Part shown: in pieces, positions 17,727 through 31,594 of the stretch | Layout of the letters: each line of letters begins with the position of its first letter | Position numbering within the stretch: position 1 is the stretch's first letter | From: Piromyces finnis | Lineage: Eukaryota; Neocallimastigomycota; Neocallimastigomycetes; Neocallimastigales; Neocallimastigaceae | DNA length: 64,000 nucleotides | Reading direction: 5' to 3' | Assembly (NCBI GenBank): GCA_002104945.1 | Contig: MCFH01000005.1 | Span: forward strand, 186,001 to 250,000 | Position numbers and translations under genes: made by a program | Notes under the pieces: model-generated | Databases searched by the model: none | What the model was told of the DNA's origin: nothing | The model's input: the letters and a program-made list of their open reading frames with translations, nothing else

Positions 17727-20685
17727 ATGATTGATTCAACATCAGAGGATATTTTAAAACATATAATTAATGATATTGTTACAAGAGCAACTCATTATTT
17801 AAAAAGAAGAAAACTTGATAATGCGAAAGGTAGAAAATAAAATAATAATATTATATTTTTATTAAAGTCTTAAACTAATAATATATAATAAAGTTGAAAC
17901 ATATAATAATCAAGTTAATGAAATTGATGATCTGCAAGATATTACTAGTAAAAGTAAATTAAGAGAATATATTAATTCATTAATATCATATAGTGGTATT
18001 TTTGAAACATTATCAAATGGAAGCAATTCAACAAATGTATCTGAAACGTTAGCTGCATTTATTGTAAGATCAGCTGTATTAAATCCTGAAAACCATTTCA
18101 ATATTGATAAGGAGTTTAATAAAGGTGAAGTAGAGAGATTAATTCAGATAGCAGTGAATGAGATTATTACACAGAATTCACCTGTAATGGAAACAGTAAA
18201 AATGCAAGTTTATTTTGATTCACACTTTTCATCACAAGGTATTTATTTTTAAATAAAAATATTATTAGATAAAAATTTTATTTATTTAGGTATTCATACC
18301 CAATTCATATCATGATCTAATATTAAAAATGCATTTTTAATATATAATATATATTTTTAATATATAATTTATATATTTTAATTAATATTAAGCTGATTAT
18401 TTATATAAGGAAAAAAATACAAGATCTCATAACTGTTCATCACTACTAAAGGAAATTATAGAGTTTAATGGAAAATCTATATCTTCTTTAGAAAGTAACA
18501 ATATATTGAGAATTTATAATATTATTTTCATTTATATATAAGAAATTAAAACTATATATATAATATAGGTCTTTTTAGAAAAATTGTATCTTATTTATTA
18601 ATCAAGATTAAATTAGGAAATATTAGTGATATTAAAGTTATCAGGGAGGCAACAGGTTCTTTTAATATTATTTTTTAATTTTAATTTTACTACTATAAAA
18701 AGTATATTTATTTTATTTTTATTATATTGATAACACAGCTGCATTAGAATCAGTTTTTCCTCAAATTGAATTACCATCATTTATTGGATTATCAAGACAA
18801 GATAAAGAAACTCAATTAAATGGATTAGCTCAGTTAGTATGTGGAATAAGATTATTTAATAAGTACTTAGGAAAAGGAGGGGAATCAATAGAAGATTGTT
18901 TGTATTATTAATTTTAATACACTAACTTAAAAAAATGAATAATATGCTTAAAAATATTACATTCTTATCTTATTTAAAAATACAATATAAATAAAATGTT
19001 TAGTGAACCAATTATGTAAAATTGAAGTCGATGATTTAACAAGAATTTTATTAGATCAAATAAAATCAACAGAGCAAATCATACAAAAGTATTCAGGTTA
19101 TTGTTGTTTATATAAAAAAGAAAATATTTATATATATATTAATTTAAAGTAATGTAAACAATATTTATAAATATAAACAATAGCATTAATTGATTATTCT
19201 GAAGATAATAATGTTGAATTTGAAAATTGTCCAAGAAAGGAAATAAAAAATGCATTAATTTTCAGAAGGCAATATTTAATGTATTTAGATGCTTTAAATG
19301 ATCAACTAAATAAATCAAAAAAAGTATTAAACATTGTAGATTCAAAATTTGAATCAACATTAGAAGAATTAAAAACAGTTTGTAAATCAAAAACAGCTGT
19401 TCCAGTTGATCAAGTTTATGTAAATTTATTAATATATGAATAATATATTAATATATAATAACATAATATATATATATATTAAAATTTGATTATAAAAATA
19501 CAAAATCTTCAAATTTAGCCTCAATTTATGACTTTATCGAATTTATGGATGAGTTGGCAAGATGAATTATATCTCCTGGTTATAAGAAGAGGGATTACTG
19601 AAACAATAAAATCATTTGCTCAGGTTTCAAAAAATAATAATAATAAAATAAAATAAAAATAAAAATAAAAAGCATTGTTCTTAAATATAATTTTTTATAT
19701 ATATTTTTATAATTATGAAAGAATTTTTCAATAAAAGTTCCTTTAAATGATTTAGAAAATTCTGAAAGATATATAACAGAAATAGATCCCCCAATATTAG
19801 ATGGTAAATTACAATTTATAATTTTCATCAATAAAACGATAAATATTTAAATTTTTATTTTTTAAATTTATGTATAGAAAATACAATAATAAATAATGCT
19901 AGCATATTAATGTCTTCAATTAGTCAAATAAATAAAAATATTCAAATTCTTCATCCAAGTAATACAACATATTTTGATAAAATTCATTCTGAATATAGTG
20001 TAAGTTTTCATAATTATATAAATATTAATATAAAGAATTTAAATATTAAATATATCTATAGGGTTTTTGTCCGTATATATTTGTAAAAAGAAACGAATTA
20101 TTAAAGTCAGGTGATAGAAATATTGGTTTACTCCAATATAAAGATAAGGTTTATTCTTTTAGTACAATTGAAAGTGCCATTGAATTTTCTAAAAATCCAG
20201 ATTTGTATATATCAAAAAATAAATAACAAAGGATTTATTATTATTACTATATAATTAGATTATTTATAAAATTTTTTTTAATATGCCTATTTAGTTATAT
20301 ACAAAACATATTAATGATAGCTTGTAAAAACCCATCATTGATTCAATTATTCCATTTATATTCATACTTCCCAACTGTTGAAGCATTAGAAAATGTAAAT
20401 TTTTTCAATGTATATATTCTACTATTCTGTATAAAATATATATTAAAGTATTTATGTTTAATTAATAAAATATATCTATTAGACGAAAACATTTTCAAAA
20501 AAAAGATTATTAGGACAAATGCCAATTATATCAGAAATTGGTGTTCAAACCGATACTCATATTGTTGATACATATAAAGATCCAAATTATGAATGGAATG
20601 AATGGGAACTACGAAGAAAAGCCATAATGCTGGTAACTAATCATAACATTTTACTTATATGAAATACTAATAATATCAATATTAA

Positions 20686-20774
<89 letters not shown>

Positions 20775-21112
20775 TACATATATGTAGACTAATTTAAGAA
20801 ATAAGAAAACACATAGCGTCCAAACTCATTTAAGTCATTTTCTTAGAGAGAGTGAAACTCAACATTATGAACCAAGGTAAATATAGTATATATATAGCAA
20901 TATAGCAATAATAATAACGAATATAAGTATATCTATATTCTTTAATAACTGATAATTTAATAAAATTAATTATTGATAGAACAAAGGCCACTCAAACTAT
21001 GAGAGAATCATCAACAAAAGTACCAAAAATTACTACGTATATGGCTAATCTAAGAAATGATGGAAACAAAAAGAATAAATTTAAAATCGTTGATTTAACT
21101 TTAGACATATAA
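17727..21112 (+). CDS. CFAP206: CFAP206, axonemal C1b/radial-spoke associated protein
   Basis: Homologue of cilia- and flagella-associated protein 206, which in other eukaryotes links radial spokes to the central-pair C1b projection of motile axonemes. Many short exons. Recognisable stretches in order: MIDSTSEDILKHIINDIV; VKMQVYFDSHFSSQ; SYLLIKIKLGNISDIKVIRE; FPQIELPSFIGLSRQDKE; GIRLFNKYLGKGGESIED; GFCPYIFVKRNELL; SLIQLFHLYSYFP; the hallmark YEWNEWELRRKAIML; NKKTHSVQTHLSHFLRESE; and ATQTMRESSTKVPK near the end. All are collinear with animal CFAP206. The intron at about 20640-20790 contains a compound (ACT)n(AAT)n microsatellite. Stop at 21110-21112. Presence of this gene implies flagellated zoospores. 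Confidence 0.93.
20687..20772 (+). repeat. compound (ACT)n(AAT)n microsatellite in a CFAP206 intron
   Basis: A run of ACT triplets passes directly into a run of AAT triplets inside the intron before the TNLRNKKTHSVQ exon. The same compound pattern occurs in an OSCP1 intron near 46858. Confidence 0.85.
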
Positions 21113-21268
21113 TCAATTATAATTATAATACCATGTTATTTTATCTATTTTAGCTTTAAAAAAAAAAAAAAAAAAGCTTTTAATTTACTCTTTTATTTAT
21201 TAAATAATTTATATATTATATATATATCAACAATTTGTTATTATTAATTGATTTCTATTTGTAGATAT

Positions 21269-22222
21269 TAATTTAAACTTTTAGAAACTTTCCTTATTGA
21301 ATTCAATATTATATTTAAATATTGTTTCTCCATATCCGAAAAAGATGGATCTATTTAAAAAATAAAATATTATTTTTATTTAAATATAATAATATATTTA
21401 TTAGATTTACAATTTATAAACTTTAAATATATATTATATTTTTGTTGTTTATTTTAGTATACCTTTAGTTAAAGCGACTAATTTAGCTGTATTTAATAAT
21501 AAAAGATTTCCTACATTAATATTGACCTTAGATAATTCTGATAATACTATAATAAATTTATTTTATATATGATAAATAAATCATAATAAAACAAAAAAAT
21601 AAAATAAAAATAAATTACTAATTAAACTTTACTTGAGAAAGATAAATTCCATAAACTTCTCGTAGTGTCATCGGTTATATTTTTAGAGTTAATTATAAAA
21701 TCAATTGAATCTTCTATTATCATTTTTTCGTCTTCATTGGTGCATTCAGAATCAATTAATCTTATAATAGAGAGTTCAATTACTATTAAATAGGAATAAA
21801 AAGTAATATTTGATTCTTAAAAAAAAAAAAAAAAAAAAAGGAAAATTATTATATTAAATATGAATTATTATTTTTCATAAAATATGTCAAATTTTAATTT
21901 AAATGTTACCTTTAGTATAACTATATTTATGATAACAATTTATTATTTTTTTCCATTGCATTTTATTAGTTTTTATAGAATCAGGTTTTAACATTACAAT
22001 ATTAATTAATGTAATTAATATGTTTAATACAGTATTTTCATTAAGTATAATGAAATTATCTTCCAAAAACATGAATAATGTTTTAATTCCTCCTTTGTTA
22101 ACAAATATTTCTTGGTAATCTTCATTTGATGTTATTTCTGAAAATACTAGTGATATATTATTTATTGGAATAAAGTCTATAGATTTTGGTCTAACAAAAT
22201 GTTTGTATAAAATATTAATAAT

Positions 22223-22259
<37 letters not shown>

Positions 22260-24224
22260 TAAATTTGTTATTTATATAACCACTTATTAGTATATTAAAA
22301 GATATTGAATATATAAAATTTACCTTATTTTTACAATTTCTATTAATGCAGGTATAATATACTTTATTTCTTTTTCATACATTTCAATATTCTCAGAAAG
22401 CCAGCTTGATAATATTCTAGTACTTAATAATACAATCATATTATCAATTTTTTCTATTTCTTGTAATTCTTTATACATTTCCTATTTTAAATTTAATATA
22501 TCATATTATTATATCATCTATAGATTTTAAACAAGTTAACGTAATATTAAAATATATTGAAATATTAAATACTTACAACTTTTTCTGTTATAAATTCTAT
22601 TAATGCTAACATTGTTTCACTCATTGCCTCACGGAAAGACAGAATCCATTTAGAATTAATATTATTTTTTTTTAAAATATTATAAACAATATCATTTTTT
22701 GTTGTATTTTCTTTAATATCATATTCACTATATTGTACTAATATTTTAATCATAAACTCTATTATTTCGAAACAAATTGGTAGTATTTCTTGAATTCTTT
22801 TTTGATCATTTTTCATTTTAGATTTCTCTTTTTCATTTTTGAATTCCATTTTTTTTATATCGTCTTCATCTTTATAATCGTCTAGCAACACACGTGTTTC
22901 GGTACATGCCAAATGCATAACTAATGTTAGAAATTGAATATTTTCCATTAATTTGATTTTTTTATCACCATTTTCTATATAATCTTCTGTATAATCATAA
23001 TTTTCTTCTTTTGAAAAAAAAAACTCTATTCCTTTCATTCTAATTAAACTTGAAATTAATATCATGCAATTATCATTTTCAATAATACCTTTTTTAATTA
23101 AATATAATTAATGTTTTGTTAATAGAATATATTTATTTACAATAATTTTAATTATTATTATTATATACCTAATTTATTTGCTAATAAGATTTTTAAGCCT
23201 TTTTTTATATTTATAAAACATGAATTATCTTCCAATTTTTTATCGATTAAATTTGAATTTGTGAAAAGTATTACAAATAATTCAAGAATCTTAAATTTAA
23301 CTTCTGAATTTATAATAACAAAATATCTACTTAATTCATTTAAAATACTTATAACACTATTACAGTAATTGGATTGACATATAAATGTTAAAATTTTGAT
23401 TCCTTTTTTTATAATTTCATCTTTTATATAATTATATAATTATTAATAATAAAGTTTATTAAATATTTATTTTATTTTTATTTAATATTTTTCAATTACC
23501 TTTATTTGAATTTATAATTAATTGATTAATTATTTCAATATTTTTGAAATCACATATTTCTTTTAATGTCTTTTCATTTTGAGTAAAAAATATAAAAATT
23601 TCCAATACTTCATTTAATACTTCTTCATCTTCTTTCCTATAAATTTAGAGTTTTTGAAAATTTAAATATCGATAAATAAAATTTAAAAAAATTATTTTTT
23701 TATGAAAAGTCAATATAATTACTCGTTTATTAAAGTTATCATATATGGTATTGTTTTTATTATTTTTTTATCATTTATAAATTCAGGATAATAACAAAAA
23801 GAAGATATTATATTTAATGATATCATTTTATATAAAGATTTCGAATCAAAATCATTGTCAGGATACTCTATAAATTTCAAAAAGAATAAATTTAAATAAT
23901 AATAATAATTGATAATTAATATTTTGTTAATAATATACTGTATATTAGCTAAAGAATTAATCAATGCATATAATATTTTATAATAAAATGAAAATAGATG
24001 TATATTATACCAGAAATTAACAATCTTTGTAAAAAAACGAAATCAATTTTCTTAAATACTATTGTCATTAATTCTTCATCATTAGGATCTAATAATTTGG
24101 GCAAAATCAATAATGCTACAAATTTTTCTTCATCTTTTGTATCTCTTTGCAATAAAAGCATACATTTATTTATTTGTTCCTTTTTATTTTCATAATTTAT
24201 ATTTTTTGAGTTACTTAAATCCAT
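21269..24224 (-). CDS. neurochondrin-like protein
   Basis: Homologue of the neurochondrin family, helical armadillo-like cytosolic proteins found from fungi to animals. Multi-exon. The first exon encodes MDLSNSKNINYENKK, then LLQRDTKDEEKFVALLILPK and FKKIDFVFLQRLL, which match the neurochondrin N-terminus (partition into small repeats ending at FPNRLL in animals). The exon at 23065-22565 carries FLTLVMHLACTETRVLLDDY, matching the family's LVNLACVEVRLALE block, then LPICFEIIEFMIKILVQYSE. The last exon ends KQYLNIILNSIRKVSKSLN. It converges with CFAP206 (157 bp apart) and shares a 192-bp divergent upstream region with the RECQL4-like gene. The function in fungi is not well established. Confidence 0.75.
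22227..22259 (-). repeat. (ATA)n microsatellite in a neurochondrin intron
   Basis: A short run of ATA/AAT triplets inside an intron of the minus-strand gene. Confidence 0.7.
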
Positions 24225-24416
24225 CTTTATTTTTTTTTTTTTTTTTTTTTTAGATTTAGTTAATAATTTAAATATTATTTTTATTAAATTTAAAAATATT
24301 AATAAAATTTTAATATTATGATTGGTAATAAAAAGAAATTGTAAAATTATAAAAATAATTTATTAAATAAAAATTAAATAAACTTTGGTGATAATTTAAT
24401 TTTTTAATTAATAATA

Positions 24417-27400
24417 ATGGATGATATATTCAAAAAAAAAGATTTTAAAATGAATGAATTTTTGTTAAATTCATTCAATACTACAGCAGAAATGAAATTA
24501 AATGAAGGTAATTTATTCTTTATAATTATTTATTAATTCAAATAAATAATTATATAGTCATATAATTAAGAATTTCATTAATGTTCATTTTATATTAAAA
24601 TATATATATATATTTTTTTAAATTAGTAATTTTAAAAAAAATCAATATATTTTTCTATATTATATTTTATTATTGTTTTCTCGTTTTAAAAAGTAATTAA
24701 TAAATATAAATAATTAATATATCGCAATCTAAATATCATTTTTAAATATTTTTAATTTTAAAAAATCAATAAGAATCTTCTACAATTAATAATGATGAAG
24801 ATATAATTAGACCAAATTTTCATACAAAATCAAAATCTAGAAATTTATCATTTAATTCTGTAACAAATTTTATGAGTAATTTTCCTTTAGATATAAGTAA
24901 TAACAATAAGATTGAAAAAGACAATAAATATATATGTGATAATCAAATTGATATATCGTCTGGATTTTTAAATAAAATTTCTGTGGAGCTTGAAGGAAAT
25001 GTTAATTCAAAAAGTGATGCTGAAGATTCTAAAAAAGAATTAAAAAATAATTTAAAGGTAGAAATTATATATATACTAATAATTAAAAAAAAGTAATAGT
25101 AAAAAGTATTAATATTAATATTAATTTAAACCAGAAAAAAAGGAAAAGAAAAGAAAATATTAAAGGTAATAAATTATTTAACATATTGTATATTATATAT
25201 GTATATAACAATTTTAGTAAAGAAATGAAACTAAAAAAAAAAAAAAGATAATATAGATATGACATTATTTAAGAAAAAGAATGTTAAAAAGAATAATTCA
25301 TTTGGAGACAACGTTAGTAAAAATTATAAAACTTTAAAATTGAAGAAAAAAAATAAAGATATTTCAGGACCAAGATACATGAAATTTAGAAAGTAATATA
25401 ATATATTTAATTAAATATATTAAATATAAATTATTTCAAATATGATTATTATTATTCATTTTTCTAATTTATTTATTACATATATTATATCGAAATTAAT
25501 ATAATATTTTGTAAATCGTATTATAGCCATACGAATGTTTCTTATTCCTATAGTTCAGCAATAATATCAAACCATTACATTTTAAATAATGAAAACCCAT
25601 ATATCCAAGATTTATCATATATAATGAATCCTACAAACATTTATGATTTTGACATTAATAATAAATATAATACTGACTCGAAGGATTCAAATATTAATTT
25701 AAACGCTGAATTCATTGAAAATGAAAAAAAAAATAAATTAGACTGTAATGATTAGTACGGTTAATATAACTAATATTAATAATATGGTTGTATCATTCAT
25801 AATAGTTATGTGATAATTATTAATTTTTATAATTTTTTTACTTCATTTTAGTATATTTCAACTAAATTTAAGCTTAATAGATAAAAAAATAGTAAACGAA
25901 CCCATTACAATTAATTTAAAGAAAGCATTAAGTTCTATGTGCGATTTTACTGAATTTAAAAAAGGTTAAATATTTGAGAAAATATTTAAAAAAAAAATGA
26001 AAAGAAAGAAAAGACCTCATTAACATTAATATTTTATTGATTTTTATTAATTTTTATTTTTATATAGGCCAATTAGAAGCAATTAAGAATGTATTAAATT
26101 TTAAATCTTCGCTAGTAGTATTACAAACTGGAGGAGGAAAATCATTATGTTATCAACTTCCATCATACATATATAAAACTTTAAATGTACCAAACTTAAC
26201 ATTAGTAATATCGCCTACTATTTCACTTATGCAAGATCAGTTATTTTGTCTTCCAAAAGCATTAAAAGGAGCCTTATTTGTAAATTCATTGACAGAATTG
26301 GAAGTAAATAATTATTTTTACCTATTTTTTTTATTTTTTTTTTCTTTTTTTTAAGTAATAGGAAAATATATATTATAAATATATATATATATAAATAATA
26401 AAATTACAATTTTTTATACATATATATAAGCAAAAACATACTATTCAACAGCTTATAGATAGAGAAATAGATATTTTATTTATTACACCAGAGCGTCTTC
26501 ATTCAAAAAACTTTCAGGAGTTATTAAGAAGTTTTCCACCTATTAATTTTTCATGCATTGATGAAGTTCATTGTTTATCTGAATGGTCTCATAATTTTAG
26601 GTACTTCTTGCATTTATATACAGGAATTTTTAATTATAAATAATTATGTTATTAATATTTTTTTTTATTCATTTACTAAATTTTATTAATATCTAAGGCC
26701 ATCGTACCTTTACTTAAATCAAATATTAAGGAAAAGTTTAAATATTAAGTGTATTATTGGATTGACCGGTTCACTGACTCTGGAAACCCAAAGTAATATA
26801 ATAAAAATGCTAAATATTCATGAAGAAAATGTTATATCCGGAAACCTGATTAGAAATAATATAAGATTAACAATTTCAGAAGACTCAAATAAGTAATTTT
26901 TTTATTATTATGATATATATATATATATAAGATGAAATAAATAATATTTTTAATAGATTAGTTTAATTTTGCTTTAATTTATAACTAAAATATAGGGAAA
27001 ATACCATAATCTTATTATTAAGAACACCATGTTTCCATAAATTGAATTCTATTATTGTTTATTGTATGAGACAGGTAAATGATTTAAAATAAAAAAAAAA
27101 AAAATATTACAAAGAAATTTTTTTTTTTTTTTTTTTTTGAGAGGATAGTTTAAAATATAATGTATAGATTATATAACTTTATATTTAATATATGTTTTTT
27201 AAAATAAAGAATCAATGTGATTCATTGGCATCCCATTTAAGAGCATATGGTTTTCAAGCTGAAAGTTATCATGCCGGAAAGAGTAAAATTGATAGAGAAA
27301 TTATTCAAAGTAGATTCATGAATAATAATTTAAGAATAATTGTAGCAACAATAGCATTTGGATTAGGTATAAACAAGCCTGATGTAAGGGGCGTAATTCA

Positions 27401-28755
27401 TTTCAATATGCCAAAGAGTATAGAAGATTATACACAAGTTAGAAATTCTAATATATATTAATTTTTTTTTTCTTTTTTTAAAATAATAAAATACTGATAA
27501 GAAAAGTTTTTTTTAAAAAAACAATTGGATAATAGGAAATAGGGAGATCTGGAAGAGATAGTAATATAGCTTATTGCCATTTGTTTTTATCTTCAAATGA
27601 TTACATAAAGATGAGAAGTTTAGCTTATTGTGACGGTGTTGATTCATCTTCCATAAACACAATGTTAAATAAAATAATATTAGAAGATTATAATATTACA
27701 GTTCATGATACAAAAAGAATATTTCTTTCAGTTGATACATCAGAAATTGATTTTGATATGAAAAAAGAAACAATTAGTACTATCTTAAATTACTTAGATT
27801 TAGAAGATAAGTCAATAAATACATATTTACGTATGTAAAGTTGTATTTTGTTTTCATAATATAATAATAATAATAATAATAATATATTTAAATTCATTTA
27901 TGCAATAATAATAAATTTAATAGCAATCAATTCAAAGATAATAATTAAGACTTACAAATTAAATATAAATGAGATAGAAGAAAAAGAAGGTTACAATGAA
28001 GTACTGAATTATATAATTAATAAATCCGAAAAATCAAGATCATCTTATGTAATCAGTGTTGAAAAAGTAAAATTAAAATATATATACATTTATTATTATA
28101 ATATGTATATAAATGTATTAATAATATAATTTTAATTTTTAAATTAATGAGATTTGTAATACTTTAGATTGTTCCCCTTTCTATATATTTAATGAATTAA
28201 ACAGATTGAAAAAAACTTATAAATTTGATATAAATTATTCAAATACATCATTTTATTTAGAAATAGATAAAATTATATTAAAAAAAAATCTAAAATCCTT
28301 AAATATAAACGAAAATGAATGGATTAATATATTATCGAATAAATTATTAAAGCATTTAAATAAAATTGAAAAATCGAAAGTAAAAAAAGTTGATGAGGTT
28401 GACTATTATTTTCATTATATATAAATTTAAAATTCTACTATGACATTAAATAATTGATAATTTAATTTCAAAAAACTAGTTATATAGATTATTAAAAAAA
28501 TCAGCTACTAAATCAATATCCGAGAATTGTATTTATTGGGAAAATATAATAAATCAAAGTAAAGATGAATATAAAATAAGCAATGAAAATGATAGAGAAA
28601 AAATAAAATTAAATATTGAACTAGAAAATAAATTAAGAAATAATATAAAAGATTATTATTCAAATAAATATTTTGATGAGAATGAAGAAAATGATAAATG
28701 GGGATTTTGTGATGAAGAGCTAATAAATAATTCAAAAAAATGGTAAAATATTAAT

Positions 28756-28814
<59 letters not shown>

Positions 28815-29128
28815 TGGGATAGTCATCTTGCAATGGATATAGATGTAAAAACTTTCATTTTTGATAATATTAGTGAAATAAAAACAGGAAGATCTGTAGC
28901 AAGGATTTTCCATGGTATACCTAGTCCACAATATCCGGCTTCTAAATGGTAGTAGTTATATCAAATATAAATGATATATCTTGTTCATTATTGTAATAAA
29001 ATATTTTTCTAATTTAAATTAGGTACAAAAATAAACTATGGGGGAAATATATAAATATTAACTTTGAGGAGATTGAAAGAATAGCAAAAATTACACTTCA
29101 ATCTTTTAAGAATAAAAAAATAGTATAA
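24417..29128 (+). CDS. RECQL4-like DNA helicase
   Basis: ATP-dependent 3'-5' DNA helicase of the RecQ family, closest in layout to RECQL4. Many exons. The N-terminal third is low-complexity and Lys/Asn-rich, with a basic stretch [16 protein letters not shown] like the RECQL4 NFVRLNxKK motif. Helicase motifs in order: [10 protein letters not shown] (motif 0 region); [15 protein letters not shown] (Walker A); [12 protein letters not shown] (Ia); FITPERLHS (Ib); [17 protein letters not shown] (Walker B and RecQ aromatic loop, DEVH instead of DEAH); [11 protein letters not shown] (III). The C-terminal lobe has [34 protein letters not shown] (V) and [10 protein letters not shown] (VI). The C-terminal [19 protein letters not shown] block is typical of RECQL4. 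The intron at about 28743-28825 is largely an (AAT)n tract. Roles in replication initiation and repair are inferred from the family. Confidence 0.88.
28758..28814 (+). repeat. (AAT)n microsatellite in a RECQL4-like intron
   Basis: A pure run of AAT triplets between a donor (AATG|GTAAAA) and an acceptor (GGGATAG|TCATC). Read-through from the upstream exon meets a TAA at once, so it is intronic. Confidence 0.8.
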
Positions 29129-29558
29129 TAATGAAAAAACAAAAAAATTGTAATTTATAAAATTAAAATATACAAAATAATTCCATAATATATTTTTATT
29201 ATTTATAATAATAGTAGTAATACAATAAAATATCATATTTTTCTTTATTATTATTATTTGTTTATTTATTTATTCATTCATTTATTTATTTATTTATTCA
29301 TTTGTTCAATTATTTATTTATATCTTAATTAATTATAATTAAGGATATTTATTATTAATATTATTATTATTATCTAATTCATATTTTGTTTATTATTTCC
29401 TTGCTTCCTTTTTTCAACTAAACCTTTAACTATATATTCATACTTAATAAAATTTAATATATCTGTTATTATTATGTTTATTACTCATAATGCACATATA
29501 CATTTTTTATCAAATTATTATTATAATATAATTGTATATTGTATATTAATGTAATCTT
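29129..29558. other. intergenic region between convergent genes
   Basis: 430 bp of T-rich sequence with runs of the type TTTATTTATTCATTCA at about 29265-29320. It separates the 3' ends of the RECQL4-like gene and the carrier gene. No gene seen. Confidence 0.6.
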
Positions 29559-30844
29559 TCAGTGTTTTTTTGATTTTATTTTCTTTTTATCAGGTCCTAT
29601 TAATTTACCAACCAACCAATCCATTATTAATCCAGAACTTAATATAATTCCCCATCCAAAAATCTCGGATAATAAAACTACGTCTATTCCTTTATATAAT
29701 GAAAAAAAGCCTTCGTCCCTATATTTATTTATTATAAATGTTATAAAAAAAGATATATAAATTAATTATTAATATTTATAATAATTTTCTATAAAAATAA
29801 TTTCTTTTACTTTATTATTCTCCATAGACACTCCCATCCATGATGATATCGTATATGTTTATTACCAGCTTGCATCATCAATCTTAATTTTACAGTTTCT
29901 AATGGGTAAATAAATATATACGCAGTTCTAGTTACAATTTGACCAATAAACCATTGTTTCCACAAAGGTGGTCTTGAAATATTTTTTCCAAATAAATAAT
30001 TCATCGATTGTTTATATGCTGCTTTTGCAGAATAGTTATAAAGGACATATGCTATATATGATTCTATCCATCCTTGATACATGCACAATAAGCCACCTTG
30101 AGAATAAATATGATTTAAACAATCTTTAATTGAATGATAAGTTCTCATTTTACCAACACCAACATCAGCTGCTAATCTAACACGAACTAAATTTAACGGA
30201 TAACCTAAAACCATTGTAACAGCTACACTTAAATTTGATTTACTATTTAACCATTTCAATGATTTAATTAATGGAGATACAATATATAACTTTATATTTG
30301 AATTATTTTTATATTCCTCCTTATATTTTTGGATTTCTTTCTCATTAAAACCTTTTTTTTTTAATCTTTGATTTAATAGAGGCTTTGTTTCATAACATTC
30401 TACAATATAATTAGCTACATGAGATGGTATAAATCTTATTAAACCTGCCGTTGCACCTCTCCAAAGAGAATCAATGCCTTGTTCCTTAGTTATAGTATTA
30501 AATGCTGAAACTATATGTGAATATGAAGGTCTATTGTTGATTTCTGGTATAATTGGTTGAACTTGTTGTAAAATTTGCAAACGCTCAACCGGGGCATAAG
30601 CAAATTTTATTAATGTATCAAGTGCTAAGCCAAAGCCAAATACTAATGGTTGAGTTTCTTTGGATTTTTTATTATTATTATTATTTGATATTAATGAAAA
30701 TTTTTTATTTTGAAAATCATTATTAATGTTACTATTATTAGTATATGAATTACTAAAAGAATTTGAAGTATTATGTTTACTTTCAATATTGATAAGACTG
30801 TCTATATCATTTGTATTATCTTTAAAATTATAACTCTCTGACAT
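29559..30844 (-). CDS. divergent ADP/ATP carrier-like member of the mitochondrial carrier family
   Basis: SLC25-type six-helix carrier, expected in the inner membrane of mitochondria or hydrogenosomes. Two exons (30844-29811 and 29718-29559) join to 1194 nt and 397 aa. An Asn/Ser-rich N-terminal extension of about 65 residues precedes repeat 1 (FAYAPVERLQILQQVQ, then GIDSLWRGATAGLIRFIP). Repeat 2 has GYPLNLVRVRLAADVG, close to the ADP/ATP carrier YPFDFARTRLAADVG. Repeat 3 has YPLETVKLRLMMQAG, then EGFFSLYKGID in exon 2. The ADP/ATP carrier signature RRRMMM is replaced by KLRLMM, so the substrate may differ. An Asn/Lys-rich insert separates repeats 1 and 2. The C-terminus is very basic (KKKIKSKKH). 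Confidence 0.85.
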
Positions 30845-31381
30845 TTTATTTTATATTAAATATTAAAAAATTTTAGATGTATTTATTTAATTGAAAAATA
30901 TAAATAATTCTTCTTTATAATAATAAAAAATAAAATAATAGTTTACTTATTATTTATAATTTAAACTAATTTTTTATTATTATAAATGTAAAAATAAATA
31001 TGATTGCTTATTTCTTATTTGAAATATAAATATTGTTAAGGAAAATAATTTAATTTTATATAATGTTTAATAATGTTTAAAATTTATATATAAAAACTTT
31101 AATTTAATCTTATTTATATATTATTATATTATTATTGTTTTTGTTGTTTATTTATTATATATATATGTTATGTATGTAATTATTTATTATTTTTACTGTT
31201 GTTATTATTATTATTATTATTGTTGTTATTATTATATTGTTTGATATAAATTATATAGACGAAAGGGGGAAAATATACATTGAAAAATAAAAACTTCAAT
31301 ATTTGATTATTAAATATTATTATAATTGCTCTTTTAATTATATAGATGAAAATATTTAGATTTAGATTATAATTCGAGATT

Positions 31382-31417
<36 letters not shown>

Positions 31418-31594
31418 ATAAAAACAAAAAATATACATATAATAATAATTTAATTAAATTTTTTATTTATAATATATTAAATAATATTATTTTTTATATA
31501 TCATATATAAGTATATAAATAATAATTCAATAATATATTAAATATTAAATATTAAATTAATAGATAAAAAAATAAAAAATATTCATCACTAAAT
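30845..31594. other. AT-rich intergenic region
   Basis: Between two minus-strand genes (carrier start and ankyrin-gene stop). It contains short GTTGTTATTATT runs near 31140-31235 and a poly(T) tract of about 30 bases at about 31383-31414. No gene seen. Confidence 0.6.

Noticed and set aside
28656-28931. Minus-strand frame with a poly-Ile run
   Set aside because: It is antisense to RECQL4-like exons and an AAT-repeat intron.
29539-29760. 73-residue + strand frame
   Set aside because: It is antisense to the second exon of the carrier gene, which completes the third carrier repeat in frame.
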